Notes: generated by a model not told the origin, from the letters alone. DNA of 6,180 nt from Verrucomicrobiota bacterium (GCA_020630835.1 JAHDIL010000114.1:1-6180), one strand, 5' to 3'. Counted from the stretch's first letter, positions 1-6,180 are shown. A program made the numbers and translations.

Positions 1-35
1 CCGGCTCTAATTCGCTTTGTCCTATCCGATATTGG

Positions 36-548
36 ATGAGGAGTCGCTTTCGCAAGATGAAGAACGGGGCCCAGAGCTCCCGCGGCGACTCGGATTTAGC
101 AAACTCCCGCGCTCTCTCGAGACGGCAGCAGCTGTCCGCGTTCCTCCTGTTCTGTGCCTTTGCCCTCCAGTCGGTAGCGCCGATGGCCGTTCAAGCCTAC
201 GGTTGGGTGGGGATGTTTTCTAGCATCCGGCAGGAGGGGGCCAGCGTTACTCGCGCCCTAGGGAGTTTGTTCGAGCGAGAAAATCCCTGCCAGTTTTGCC
301 GTTCTGCTTCCGCCATCCAGGCTGTCGTAAATGGGGCTGCAGAGAGTGAGGCGCAGGTGCCGCTCGCCCCACGGGAACGAGGCGATGTAAGTGGTGCCTC
401 TGGGTTGCTAGGCCTCTGGTCTCCTGAGTATCCGAAAGCCAACAGCTTGTCACTGGATCAGGATGCGATTAGTCGGGGGCGTCGCGCCTCTTGGCTAGCG
501 AGGTCACAATGGATCGACCAGCTCCCGACTCCGCCTCCGCGAGCGTAG
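36..548 (+). CDS. Small exported CxxC protein of unknown function
   Basis: A 170-residue protein of unknown function. Residues 1-30 are basic and polar. Residues 32-54 form a hydrophobic stretch ending AVQA-YGW, which fits a late signal peptide (cleavage after A54) or a single membrane anchor. A short segment containing GWVGMF and SLFERENPCQFC follows, with the only CxxC pair at C85/C88. The rest is low-complexity and ends in PTPPPRA. This layout (hydrophobic start, Gly-Trp segment, (H/N)PCxxC, proline-rich tail) recalls small DUF2946-like or verrucomicrobial hypothetical proteins found near metal-uptake genes; that resemblance is from memory. Inference: it faces the periplasm and may bind a metal such as copper or take part in thiol chemistry. 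It lies upstream of the receptor and PepSY genes on the same strand. ATG 36 has no Shine-Dalgarno site. ATG 57 (residue 8) has GAGGAG at 38-43, 13 nt upstream, which is rather far, so either start is possible. Confidence 0.68.
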   Translation: MRSRFRKMKNGAQSSRGDSDLANSRALSRRQQLSAFLLFCAFALQSVAPMAVQAYGWVGMFSSIRQEGASVTRALGSLFERENPCQFCRSASAIQAVVNGAAESEAQVPLAPRERGDVSGASGLLGLWSPEYPKANSLSLDQDAISRGRRASWLARSQWIDQLPTPPPRA

Positions 549-621
549 GCTAAGCGATAGCGCTCTTCAGTGGGTAGTTGGTTCGTGTTCCTCGTTTTTA
601 AAAGGGCCGTTGAAAAAGTTG

Positions 622-762
622 GTCAGCTGCGCATCTGACTGCGCCTGGTATTCCCTGAGTAGGGAGTCTAGCCCGCAGTTACCCGGACGATGAGGAATGC
701 ACCCTTACGAAAGCGGGTATTTCGCCTGGGCAGGTAAGGGGCTAGATCATCCTGAACGGGAT
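622..762 (+). promoter_or_regulatory. Candidate structured leader RNA (four consecutive stems)
   Basis: Four inverted repeats lie end to end. (1) GTCAG 622-626 pairs with CTGAC 635-639. (2) TCCCT 652-656 pairs with AGGGA 661-665 around a GAGT loop. (3) TCTAGCCC 667-674 pairs perfectly with GGGCTAGA 739-746, and the stem continues inward as TTACC 679-683 with GGTAA 733-737. Inside it is a small hairpin in which the CCC/CTT side (701-706) meets AAG and GGG (711-717). (4) ATCC 749-752 pairs with GGAT 759-762. Stem 3 has 13 pairs closing an 80-nt element, which is more than expected by chance in unremarkable DNA. It lies about 230 nt upstream of the receptor start, on the strand that would be transcribed. 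I do not recognise a known riboswitch family. It could be a cis-regulatory leader, a small RNA or chance. The strand is inferred from the downstream gene. Confidence 0.35.
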
Positions 763-938
763 TTATTTCGAGAGCACTTACCCCCTTCATTATCGCTTGC
801 CTAGTTTTTTGGGTATCTCGTGGGAGCATCTAGTTACGCTCACGCTCGCGGCTGCAGGGTTCTCATTCTGCTGGCCGCCGGCAACTGACTCGCTGTCGAG
901 CTCAGGTGTCTTTTCAAGACCCTCTGGTTGTTAGTATC

Positions 939-955
939 GGAGGAATCACTTCCTT
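939..955 (+). other. Shine-Dalgarno-like GGAGGAA within a small hairpin
   Basis: GGAGGAA (939-945) is the best ribosome-binding-like sequence near the receptor gene but ends 30 nt before ATG 976, too far to serve it directly. No ATG, GTG or TTG lies at normal spacing behind it. Its AGGAA (941-945) pairs with TTCCT (950-954) around a TCAC loop, so it could form a hairpin in the mRNA. It may be part of translational control, or only a purine-rich coincidence. Confidence 0.25.
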
Positions 956-975
956 AACACAAAGTCTTTCCTGTT

Positions 976-3123
976 ATGAAGACCTCATTCTTTTTTCATT
1001 TTTCTCTTTCTCTTCTAATCTCGCCCCTAGTGCTCGCTCAAACTGACGGGCAATTACCGGCAACGACGGTCCGATCGACAGCTCCTCCTCCTGAGATCGC
1101 TCCGGTGCCTAGACCGATTCCCCATGATACGGATCCGGCGCCAGTTTTGACCGATGGTGGCGAGGACCCTGCTCCAGAGGTAGCGGTGCCTCAGGGAAAC
1201 CCGTTTTCGGATTCTATTTCTGCAGCTGCCGTGAGGGTATCAGAGACACCGGGAGGTGCTTCTCTACTCACGCCATCAGATTGGACAGGCAGGGCAGTTT
1301 CGACGGAGCAACTTTTCGAGTTTGAGCCAGGCGTCTATGCGCGTGAGCGCGGTGTAGGGACAGACGTTCGTATCTCAGTGCGGGGTTCGGGGATACAGCG
1401 TCGATTCGGAGATAGAGGCGTCACTTTGCTTCTTGACGGAGTGCCTATCAATGACGCCGACGGCAGTTTCTATTTTCGATCAATCGATCCTCTGAGTATT
1501 GCTCACATTGAGGTCTTTCGAGGAGCGAATGGACTGATCGAGGGAGGCGCACAACTAGGTGGCGCGATTGCTATTGTTCAGAAAAATGGGATAAATGCAC
1601 CGGGAGGACTTGCGGTTGTCGAGCTCGGGAGGTTTGACTCCTATCGATCGTCTATCCAGTATGGCGGCCAAGAAGGGGCGCTCGATTACTACTTCGGCTA
1701 CAGTCTTGCAGAGACCGATGGCTATCGGGTTCGTAATCGGTCTCGCACAGCTTTCTACCATGGCAACTTGGGCTATCAATGGTCCGACGGCGCGCGCAGC
1801 CGTTTCTTCTTCCATTACAGCGATTCAGATGCGGCTCTTCCTGGATCGCTCGCTCTGGATGAGTTCTTGCAGGACGATAAGCAGGCCGGGACAAATCGGG
1901 TCGATAGTGCGGACCGTGATTTAGCGACTCTTCGTATTGGCCAGCGCACCGAATGGGCAACAGACATCGGCGACTGGGAGTTCTACACAAACTTCCAGAG
2001 CCTCGACTTTGATCACCTAATCAATCAGGGCGCTTTCCGCTTCAATCGTTTAATCGACTACGAAACTCGAGAGTTTCAGGTGGGAGCCATGGGGCGTGTG
2101 AATCACCAGTTTCTTGGTAAAGAGAATACGGTGCGTCTGCGGGTCGCGGGCAACTACGGAGAGCAGGATGAGCGAGGTTTCACGGGGTTCGTGCGGCCGG
2201 GCCGTCCGGTTGCGCATGTTGAGAAGTTGAAGACGGCTGCGAATCTTCAAGTTTATGCAGAGAACCAGCTAAGCCTAGATGATAGACAAACGATTATAAC
2301 AGGCTTCGGCGCTGTGTTCGCTGAGCGGGAGTCAATCAACTTGCCTGGCGACCAGACGCGCGATCCGGCGTATCAGAACTCACAATCAGGGATAGTGTAT
2401 CGGATAGCTTACCAATTCGAGGCTACGGAACAGACATCCTTATTCGCTAATCTAAGTCAGAGCTTTGAGGCATCGCCTTTTTCCGAGGCCTCCTCACTTT
2501 TGGATCCACAGCTCGCTAGGACCTGGGAAGTAGGTGTTCGCCATAAAGGGGATGCCATAACGGCCGAACTGGCGGCCTATCGTTCTGCGATCGATGGGGA
2601 ATTTGTCGATGCAGAAATCGCGCCTGGCGTTTCGACTACGCAGAACTTGGACACGGTTCATCAGGGAGTAGAGGTAGCGGTGAACACCGATCTGTCGAAT
2701 CTTTTCCCCATTGAAAATCTCCCTTTCGAAGTTCTTTTGGATCAGTCCTACCAGTTCAATGACTTTCAGATTGAGCAGGGACCTGATGCTGGAAACCAGC
2801 TTCCAGGCGTTCCAGATCATGTTTATTCAGGGCGGATACGCCTTCGAGGAAATGATGAAAAGTGGGAAGCCGCACTTACTGCGAATTGGACTCCCAACGG
2901 CTTTGTCGCTGATAATCAAAACACCCTGACAACAGATGGGTTCCTTGTTTGGCGTCTGAGTGGGGAAATCTCTGTCACTGATAAGCTTACCCTTTTCGGA
3001 GGAGTCGATAATCTGTTCGACGAAGCCTTCGTGAACTCTGTGTCCATCAACCCCTCCGGTCCCGCTTTCCTTAATCCTGGCAATGGCCGCGCGATATACG
3101 GAGGCGTGCGTCTGGCGTGGTAG
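976..3123 (+). CDS. TonB-dependent outer-membrane receptor
   Basis: A 715-residue outer-membrane receptor that imports a scarce ligand, most likely a chelated metal or siderophore, using energy from the TonB-ExbBD complex. Residues 1-21 are a Sec signal peptide (cleavage after VLA, mature Gln22). Residues 37-76 form an unusual spacer with 13 prolines. The plug spans about 100-205, with VRISVRGSG (131-139), RGVTLLLDGVPIND (147-160), IEVFRGANG (178-186) and LGGAIAI (194-200), all standard plug signatures. The remaining 500 or so residues fit a 22-strand barrel, including GGVDNLFDE (675-683) and a C-terminal aromatic end, YGGVRLAW. The plug wording resembles FecA/siderophore-type receptors, but the ligand cannot be read from sequence. 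No classical TonB box is obvious; TTVRSTA (30-36) and AAVRVSE (84-90) are candidates. ATG 976 is the only start after the in-frame stop at 955-957. The PepSY gene follows at once and is probably co-transcribed. Confidence 0.95.
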   Translation: MKTSFFFHFSLSLLISPLVLAQTDGQLPATTVRSTAPPPEIAPVPRPIPHDTDPAPVLTDGGEDPAPEVAVPQGNPFSDSISAAAVRVSETPGGASLLTPSDWTGRAVSTEQLFEFEPGVYARERGVGTDVRISVRGSGIQRRFGDRGVTLLLDGVPINDADGSFYFRSIDPLSIAHIEVFRGANGLIEGGAQLGGAIAIVQKNGINAPGGLAVVELGRFDSYRSSIQYGGQEGALDYYFGYSLAETDGYRVRNRSRTAFYHGNLGYQWSDGARSRFFFHYSDSDAALPGSLALDEFLQDDKQAGTNRVDSADRDLATLRIGQRTEWATDIGDWEFYTNFQSLDFDHLINQGAFRFNRLIDYETREFQVGAMGRVNHQFLGKENTVRLRVAGNYGEQDERGFTGFVRPGRPVAHVEKLKTAANLQVYAENQLSLDDRQTIITGFGAVFAERESINLPGDQTRDPAYQNSQSGIVYRIAYQFEATEQTSLFANLSQSFEASPFSEASSLLDPQLARTWEVGVRHKGDAITAELAAYRSAIDGEFVDAEIAPGVSTTQNLDTVHQGVEVAVNTDLSNLFPIENLPFEVLLDQSYQFNDFQIEQGPDAGNQLPGVPDHVYSGRIRLRGNDEKWEAALTANWTPNGFVADNQNTLTTDGFLVWRLSGEISVTDKLTLFGGVDNLFDEAFVNSVSINPSGPAFLNPGNGRAIYGGVRLAW

Positions 3124-3149
3124 CAGCTAGAGTTATCTTCGATCCGAGC

Positions 3150-4550
3150 ATGAAAAAGCGCCTCTATCACTGGCATAGGAGAGCTGCTCGCTGGATGGCG
3201 ATACCTGTCATCCTCTGGGCTGTTAGTGGCATTCTTCACCCTTTCATGGCGAATTGGTTGAAGCCTGATATCCCTTATAAGTTTTTCCCTCCCACAGAGC
3301 ATCTGCTTGATACGGCTCGAGCACGGCTACCGTCAGAGATTTTCTCTGACCTTGAGGAGGTGCATCAGCTGAAGTTCTGCCGTGTAGCCGGGGCTCCTCA
3401 CTACATTGCCTATACGCCCGATCAGGTGGCTCATTATCGGCATGCTATCACAGGGGAAATCCTAAAAAATGGGGAAGAAGTTCATGCCATCGAGATGGCT
3501 GCGGCGTTCCTTGATCAAAAGGTATTTACGGAGCCTGATGTCGAGCGCTATGACTCGTTCACATCCCACTACACGCCCATTAACCGCTTGCTTCCTGCCT
3601 ACCGAATCGCTTTCGAGCGGGATGACACGCTGGAGGTGGTTGTTCATCCTCGAACAGGAAAATTGGCAACCTATGACGACGCAACGCGTCGGACCATGCG
3701 GGTCGCCTTCAATTGGTTTCACACATGGGGTTTTCTAGGTCCGTATGATTCCCTTTTCCGGATATCTGTCGTGACCTTTGTATCGGTGCTGTCGCTTTCG
3801 GTCGCTATCAGTGGACTACTTACGCTCTTGATGACACGGAAAAAGAAGGGAGCTAACGCGCCTGGGAATCGGCGTGTTCATCGGCTACTTGGTGCAGGTG
3901 TAGCGGTCTTTTACTTTTTGTTTGGGGTGAGTGGTCTTGCGCACGCCGCCTTCAAGTTTCGGGGTGATGACAGCACGCAATGGGTTTCGAAACAGAGGGT
4001 GAAATCTAGTGAGCTAGTGACCTTGCCTGCAGCGGCTGGCCAAGGATTTACGGGATTGAGTCTGGCCGTTATCGATGGTCAGCCATATTGGCGGATCTCT
4101 GCGGTGGGTGCAGAAAGAGCAAATGACTCGATCAAGATGTCTCAGGCTATGACGGGAGCGCTCCTTCCAAACGGCGATGAGGTCTACGCGCGAGAGTTGG
4201 CCGCTGAGTTTTCTGGTATTGAGGCTGCCCAAGCCGGAAAGGCTGAGTTAATCAGTCGTTTTCGTGACGACTACGGTTTCATTTTTCGGCGGCTGCCGGT
4301 CTGGCGCGTGAATTATCCTGGCCAAAAATTCTGGCAATACACGATCGATACATCAGATGCGCACATGAGCATGCGAACGGATACCTTAGGGGTGATCGAG
4401 TCTCTGCTATTTGTGAACTTCCACAAATTTCACTTTTTCGATGCTCTGAGTAAAGAGTTACGGGACTATTTCAGTGTAGGTGCCTCACTGAGTATGGTTG
4501 CCTTGGTTATCTCGGGACTAGTAATCCGGCGAAGCCGGCGTCGCGCTTAG
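3150..4550 (+). CDS. PepSY-associated transmembrane protein (siderophore reductase-like)
   Basis: A 466-residue inner-membrane protein of the PepSY_TM family, which includes haem-binding siderophore reductases such as FoxB and PiuB-type proteins. Hydrophobic helices lie near residues 12-34, 204-228, 245-267 and 441-460, with periplasmic-type domains between helices 1-2 and 3-4. It consists of two similar halves. H9/H30/H191 match H244/H265/H425, SG at 221-222 matches SG at 455-456, and TGEILKNGEEV (101-111) matches TGALLPNGDEV (335-345), all offset by 234-235 residues. The helix-end histidines are plausible haem ligands, by analogy with FoxB. Inference: it reduces or processes the metal complex delivered by the receptor encoded just upstream. 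ATG 3150 gives the family-like start MKKRLYHWHRR, 26 nt after the receptor stop. A GTG at 3117 would add 11 residues, overlap the receptor gene by 7 nt and have GGAGG at 3100-3104. The ATG is preferred because the extra residues are not hydrophobic or family-like. Metal specificity is unknown. Confidence 0.9.
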   Translation: MKKRLYHWHRRAARWMAIPVILWAVSGILHPFMANWLKPDIPYKFFPPTEHLLDTARARLPSEIFSDLEEVHQLKFCRVAGAPHYIAYTPDQVAHYRHAITGEILKNGEEVHAIEMAAAFLDQKVFTEPDVERYDSFTSHYTPINRLLPAYRIAFERDDTLEVVVHPRTGKLATYDDATRRTMRVAFNWFHTWGFLGPYDSLFRISVVTFVSVLSLSVAISGLLTLLMTRKKKGANAPGNRRVHRLLGAGVAVFYFLFGVSGLAHAAFKFRGDDSTQWVSKQRVKSSELVTLPAAAGQGFTGLSLAVIDGQPYWRISAVGAERANDSIKMSQAMTGALLPNGDEVYARELAAEFSGIEAAQAGKAELISRFRDDYGFIFRRLPVWRVNYPGQKFWQYTIDTSDAHMSMRTDTLGVIESLLFVNFHKFHFFDALSKELRDYFSVGASLSMVALVISGLVIRRSRRRA

Positions 4551-4800
4551 TTTGTTTCGTAGCACGATTACGTCTTAGGAGTCGATAGGGTGAGGACTAA
4601 GCCCTCGATGAGCCCGGCCGCCGAGTAGAGGCACATCAGGAAAACGGAAAACCTCAATAACTCTTTTCGGGTAGTCCTAAATCATGGTTAGAGTTACCCT
4701 GCACAGCTTGGCTACATTACTAGAGCGCGCTTATTCTTTATCCACCTATTGGTGCTCACACCACTACATTCAATGGCTTTGGGGCGGTTCCTTAGACAGA
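4551..4800. other. Convergent intergenic region, no gene seen
   Basis: About 250 bp lie between the PepSY stop and the strong terminator. No convincing gene is present. It contains weak inverted repeats (TCGA..GGG near 4572-4580 with CCCTCGA near 4602-4608; TGGTG 4750-4754 with CACCA 4759-4763), a tandem 7-mer GGAAAAC at 4639-4652 and the larger imperfect repeat at 4669-4699. None is followed by a T-run, so the PepSY transcript probably continues to the hairpin at 4801-4836. Confidence 0.5.
4669..4699. repeat. Imperfect inverted repeat (31 nt)
   Basis: GGGTA 4669-4673 pairs with TACCC 4695-4699, and CTAA 4677-4680 pairs with TTAG 4688-4691 around a 7-nt loop. The three positions between them give two G-T pairs and one mismatch, so a nearly continuous 12-position stem is possible. 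There is no adjacent T-run on either strand, so it is not an intrinsic terminator. It could be an RNA 3' stabilising hairpin or chance. Confidence 0.35.
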
Positions 4801-4836
4801 AAAAAGCAGGTCGAGGAGCTGCCTCGCCTGCTTTTT
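4801..4836. terminator. Strong bidirectional intrinsic terminator
   Basis: AAAAAGCAGG (4801-4810) pairs with CCTGCTTTTT (4827-4836), with an inner CGAGG (4812-4816)/CCTCG (4822-4826) pairing around an AGCTG loop and one bulged T at 4811. The GC-rich stem is flanked by a T5 run on the + strand and, through A4800-4805, a T6 run on the - strand. It therefore fits termination from both directions. It lies 23 nt beyond the stop of the - strand gene and 250 nt beyond the PepSY stop, between two convergent genes. Confidence 0.93.
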
Positions 4837-4859
4837 GATTTCGATCATGATTGATCCTG

Positions 4860-6158
4860 TTAAATGTCTAAGGCTAGCCATTGGCTAGCTGCGTATTGTT
4901 GAACCGCTTCAGTCTCCCAATGGGAGAAGGGTTTTTGATAGACGTCTCCGAGTTGTTCCAACAGGGATTCGGGGTTTTCCTCTGCCAGCATTTCGACATC
5001 GACTCGCTCCCAAGTTTCACAGAAATCCACTAAAGAGTCTTGGTCACTCTCGTTCTGTGGAACTCGACTGAGCCGTGGTAAGGAGAGCGCGGCAGATAGA
5101 ATGCGAGTATTTGTTGTTTCGCTGATCACCAAGCGGCTCTGACGAAGAAAATTAACCTGGGCCCAGAGGTCGTTTTCGACGAAGCGTGCGGCCTCACTCC
5201 CCGTGAATGCTGAAACGGCTCTTTTTAAGGCCTTCTCCTCGTGGAAGGTTAGCTCCTGAAGTTTAGGAGAGAAGAAGACGACGCCAAGGCCTGTCGAACT
5301 GATGATTTGTTCAGCTGCCGTGATTGCTGCCGTAATATTGGCCTTCTCGGCAGAGGCAATCTCCACCGCGGCCCAACCAGTTGGAAACCGGTGGCGAAAG
5401 GAGGCTATTCCTGCAGAGGCTTGCGAGGCGCCAGCGAGTGAATGGGGGCAGGTTTGCTCCAGAAGATAAAGCAATGAGGGCATAGGGATGGAGTCGATCT
5501 CCAACTCTTGCGCCAAATCTTGAGTGAAATGATCAGCGGCTCCGATAGGGCCTGAAGCCTGGAGTGAATTCTTGATGAGATTCTGATCGCAAGCAGACAG
5601 CTTTGGCCAACCACGAAGCGAAATGTGTAAAAAACGATGGTGGGTAAACTCTGAGCCGAAGTTGGCCAGATGGGAGGAACGGCCCGTTTTGCGCAGCAAG
5701 TATTCTGCGGTGATGCGCGCGGACGAGATCTCCTGAAGCAGTGAGAAACGCTCGGCTTCCTCTGGAGTTACGGAGCTTTCGTAAGCACTGGCAAGCGTTT
5801 GGAAAGGGTCCTGTTGTCCCAGGAAAACGGCAGGGAGATTCGTCGAGCGAAGGTCCGCAGCGGCGTCAGCCCAGCTTCTCCTCGGAAAGGCACCAGGCGC
5901 AGCAGGAACATCGCTGACCGGCGCTAGGCAGCGGAATTGATCTAGATCGACCATCCGAGAAAAAATGTGGGCAGGGAGTGCGTTGACGAAATGCTCACCC
6001 GAGTGGTCGCCAATCAAGAAACAGCGTTCCGCGCTCGGGGCCTCGGATTCCGCTAGCGCTTGTCTTTCGAAAGCAGGTGGTGCGTGATGAATCGGACCAC
6101 GGCTACGACGCTCTAGGTGTCTGGTGAGAGGGCTGAACTCTTTTGTTTTTGCGATCAT
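4860..6158 (-). CDS. Divergent polysaccharide pyruvyl transferase / GT-B-like protein
   Basis: A 432-residue, apparently soluble cytoplasmic protein with no signal peptide or membrane helix. Two regions resemble the polysaccharide pyruvyl transferase family (GT-B-like two-domain fold). Residues 204-233 (AADHFTQDLAQELEID then a hydrophobic SLLYLLE) look like the family's R-D-x-x-(S/T) helix and following segment at the end of the first domain. Residues 290-297 (GVVFFSP-type strand) and 330-366 (LWAQVNFLRQSRLVIS..., then LSAALSLPRL) look like the C-terminal substrate-binding part. Where typical members have an S-x-H/R-L-H-G motif after the LVIS strand, this protein has SETTNTR, so catalytic competence is doubtful. 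The first 45 residues look unlike the family. The start is fixed by an in-frame TAA immediately before ATG 6158; TTG at residue 48 is a shorter alternative. Family membership is moderate inference, and the substrate is unknown. It probably acts in surface glycan synthesis, if anywhere. Transcription ends at the hairpin at 4801-4836. Confidence 0.8.
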   Translation of the reverse strand: MIAKTKEFSPLTRHLERRSRGPIHHAPPAFERQALAESEAPSAERCFLIGDHSGEHFVNALPAHIFSRMVDLDQFRCLAPVSDVPAAPGAFPRRSWADAAADLRSTNLPAVFLGQQDPFQTLASAYESSVTPEEAERFSLLQEISSARITAEYLLRKTGRSSHLANFGSEFTHHRFLHISLRGWPKLSACDQNLIKNSLQASGPIGAADHFTQDLAQELEIDSIPMPSLLYLLEQTCPHSLAGASQASAGIASFRHRFPTGWAAVEIASAEKANITAAITAAEQIISSTGLGVVFFSPKLQELTFHEEKALKRAVSAFTGSEAARFVENDLWAQVNFLRQSRLVISETTNTRILSAALSLPRLSRVPQNESDQDSLVDFCETWERVDVEMLAEENPESLLEQLGDVYQKPFSHWETEAVQQYAASQWLALDI

Positions 6159-6160
6159 TT

Positions 6161-6180
6161 ATGAAAATTATCGCAGACCT
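6161..6180 (+). CDS. Possible start of a divergent gene, cut by the window edge
   Basis: ATG 6161 opens a frame reading MKIIAD and a CTN (Leu) codon to the end of the window. MKIIADL is how many PHP-domain phosphoesterase-like proteins begin (often followed by HIHS), so a real gene is plausible, but seven residues prove nothing. No Shine-Dalgarno site precedes it (TTTTGTTTTTGCGATCATTT). It would start only 2 bp from the - strand start at 6158. The alternative is an upstream - strand gene ending at TGA within the ATGA at the start of the - strand CDS, which the window cannot exclude. Confidence 0.28.

Larger units (their letters stand above)
549..975 (+). other. 427-bp intergenic leader region upstream of the receptor gene
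   Basis: No convincing gene is visible between the CxxC gene and the receptor. A short hairpin (GCTA at 549-552 with TAGC at 558-561) sits right after the stop but has no T-run, so it is not a good terminator. Positions 622-762 hold consecutive inverted repeats, listed separately. Further on are a six-pair hairpin TGCTGG/CCGGCA (869-883, one G-T pair), a CTCG/CGAG hairpin near 890-900 and a T6 run at 805-810 not preceded by a stem. No clear -35/-10 promoter was found. TCATTATC at 787-794 equals one half of a Fur box, but the other half is absent. The length suggests the receptor has its own promoter and a long 5' leader. Confidence 0.6.

Noticed and set aside
652..690. Cobalamin riboswitch-like stretch (hairpin then GCCCGCAGTTA)
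   Set aside because: It lacks the conserved GGTG/AATCC and CCGCAACTGT boxes in the right order, and no matching downstream box was found. Left as an unknown structured region.
690..737. Possible 15-residue leader peptide (MRNAPLRKRVFRLGR)
   Set aside because: No Shine-Dalgarno site, no regulatory codon run, and it lies inside the proposed stem 667-746. A frame this short is expected by chance.
787..794. Fur-box half-site TCATTATC
   Set aside because: Only one 8-bp half is present, with no matching left half, so it is too little to call an operator.
911..937. Weak promoter-like pair TTTTCA / TAGTAT
   Set aside because: Both hexamers match the sigma-70 consensus at only 4 of 6 positions and the spacer is 15 nt.
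1555..1990. Several open frames on both strands inside the receptor gene
   Set aside because: They overlap a clear receptor coding region, have no family-like composition and are arginine/serine-rich as expected of shadow frames.
2916..3302. 128-codon - strand open frame spanning the receptor-PepSY junction
   Set aside because: It is antisense to two well-supported genes and has no recognisable domain or start signal.
4738..4746. DnaA-box-like TTATCCACC
   Set aside because: A single near-match with no further boxes or AT-rich unwinding region, so it does not suggest an origin.
4684..4854. 56-codon + strand open frame (begins MVRVTLHSL, ends DFDHD)
   Set aside because: No ribosome-binding site, no recognisable domain, and it runs straight through the strong terminator hairpin at 4801-4836.

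Overview
The window looks like a chromosomal stretch from a Gram-negative bacterium, because it encodes a 22-strand-type TonB-dependent outer-membrane receptor with a Sec signal peptide. Mid-range GC, starts without good Shine-Dalgarno sites and the style of the small CxxC protein recall Verrucomicrobiota (Opitutae-like). That placement is an impression from family resemblance and was not tested.

Left part (1-4550, + strand): three genes point the same way. The first (36-548) is a small exported or membrane-anchored protein of unknown function with one NPCQFC (CxxC) motif. A 427-bp gap without a convincing gene follows; it contains a run of inverted repeats at 622-762 that could fold as a structured leader RNA. 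Next come a TonB-dependent receptor (976-3123) and, 26 nt after its stop, a PepSY-associated transmembrane protein (3150-4550). The receptor-PepSY pair is a classic metal or siderophore acquisition module: the receptor brings a chelated metal (or similar small ligand) across the outer membrane, and the inner-membrane PepSY protein probably handles or reduces it on the periplasmic side. The CxxC protein may belong to the same metal-handling module, but only position and motif support this.

The PepSY protein is visibly a tandem duplication. Two halves of about 234 residues match at histidines, Ser-Gly pairs and a TG...NG(E/D)EV motif.

Middle (4551-4859): a convergent intergenic region with minor inverted repeats and one very strong hairpin (4801-4836), flanked by A and T runs, that can terminate transcription from both sides.

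Right part (4860-6158, - strand): a 432-residue protein that looks like a divergent polysaccharide pyruvyl transferase or GT-B-type protein, unrelated in function to the uptake genes. Only 2 bp beyond its start, a + strand ATG opens a frame reading MKIIADL to the window edge. It may be the start of a divergent gene.

I see no insertion sequence, CRISPR array, tRNA, rRNA or phage gene. The window is mostly an ordinary metal-uptake locus. The parts most worth a second look are the structured leader, the small CxxC protein and the duplicated PepSY protein.
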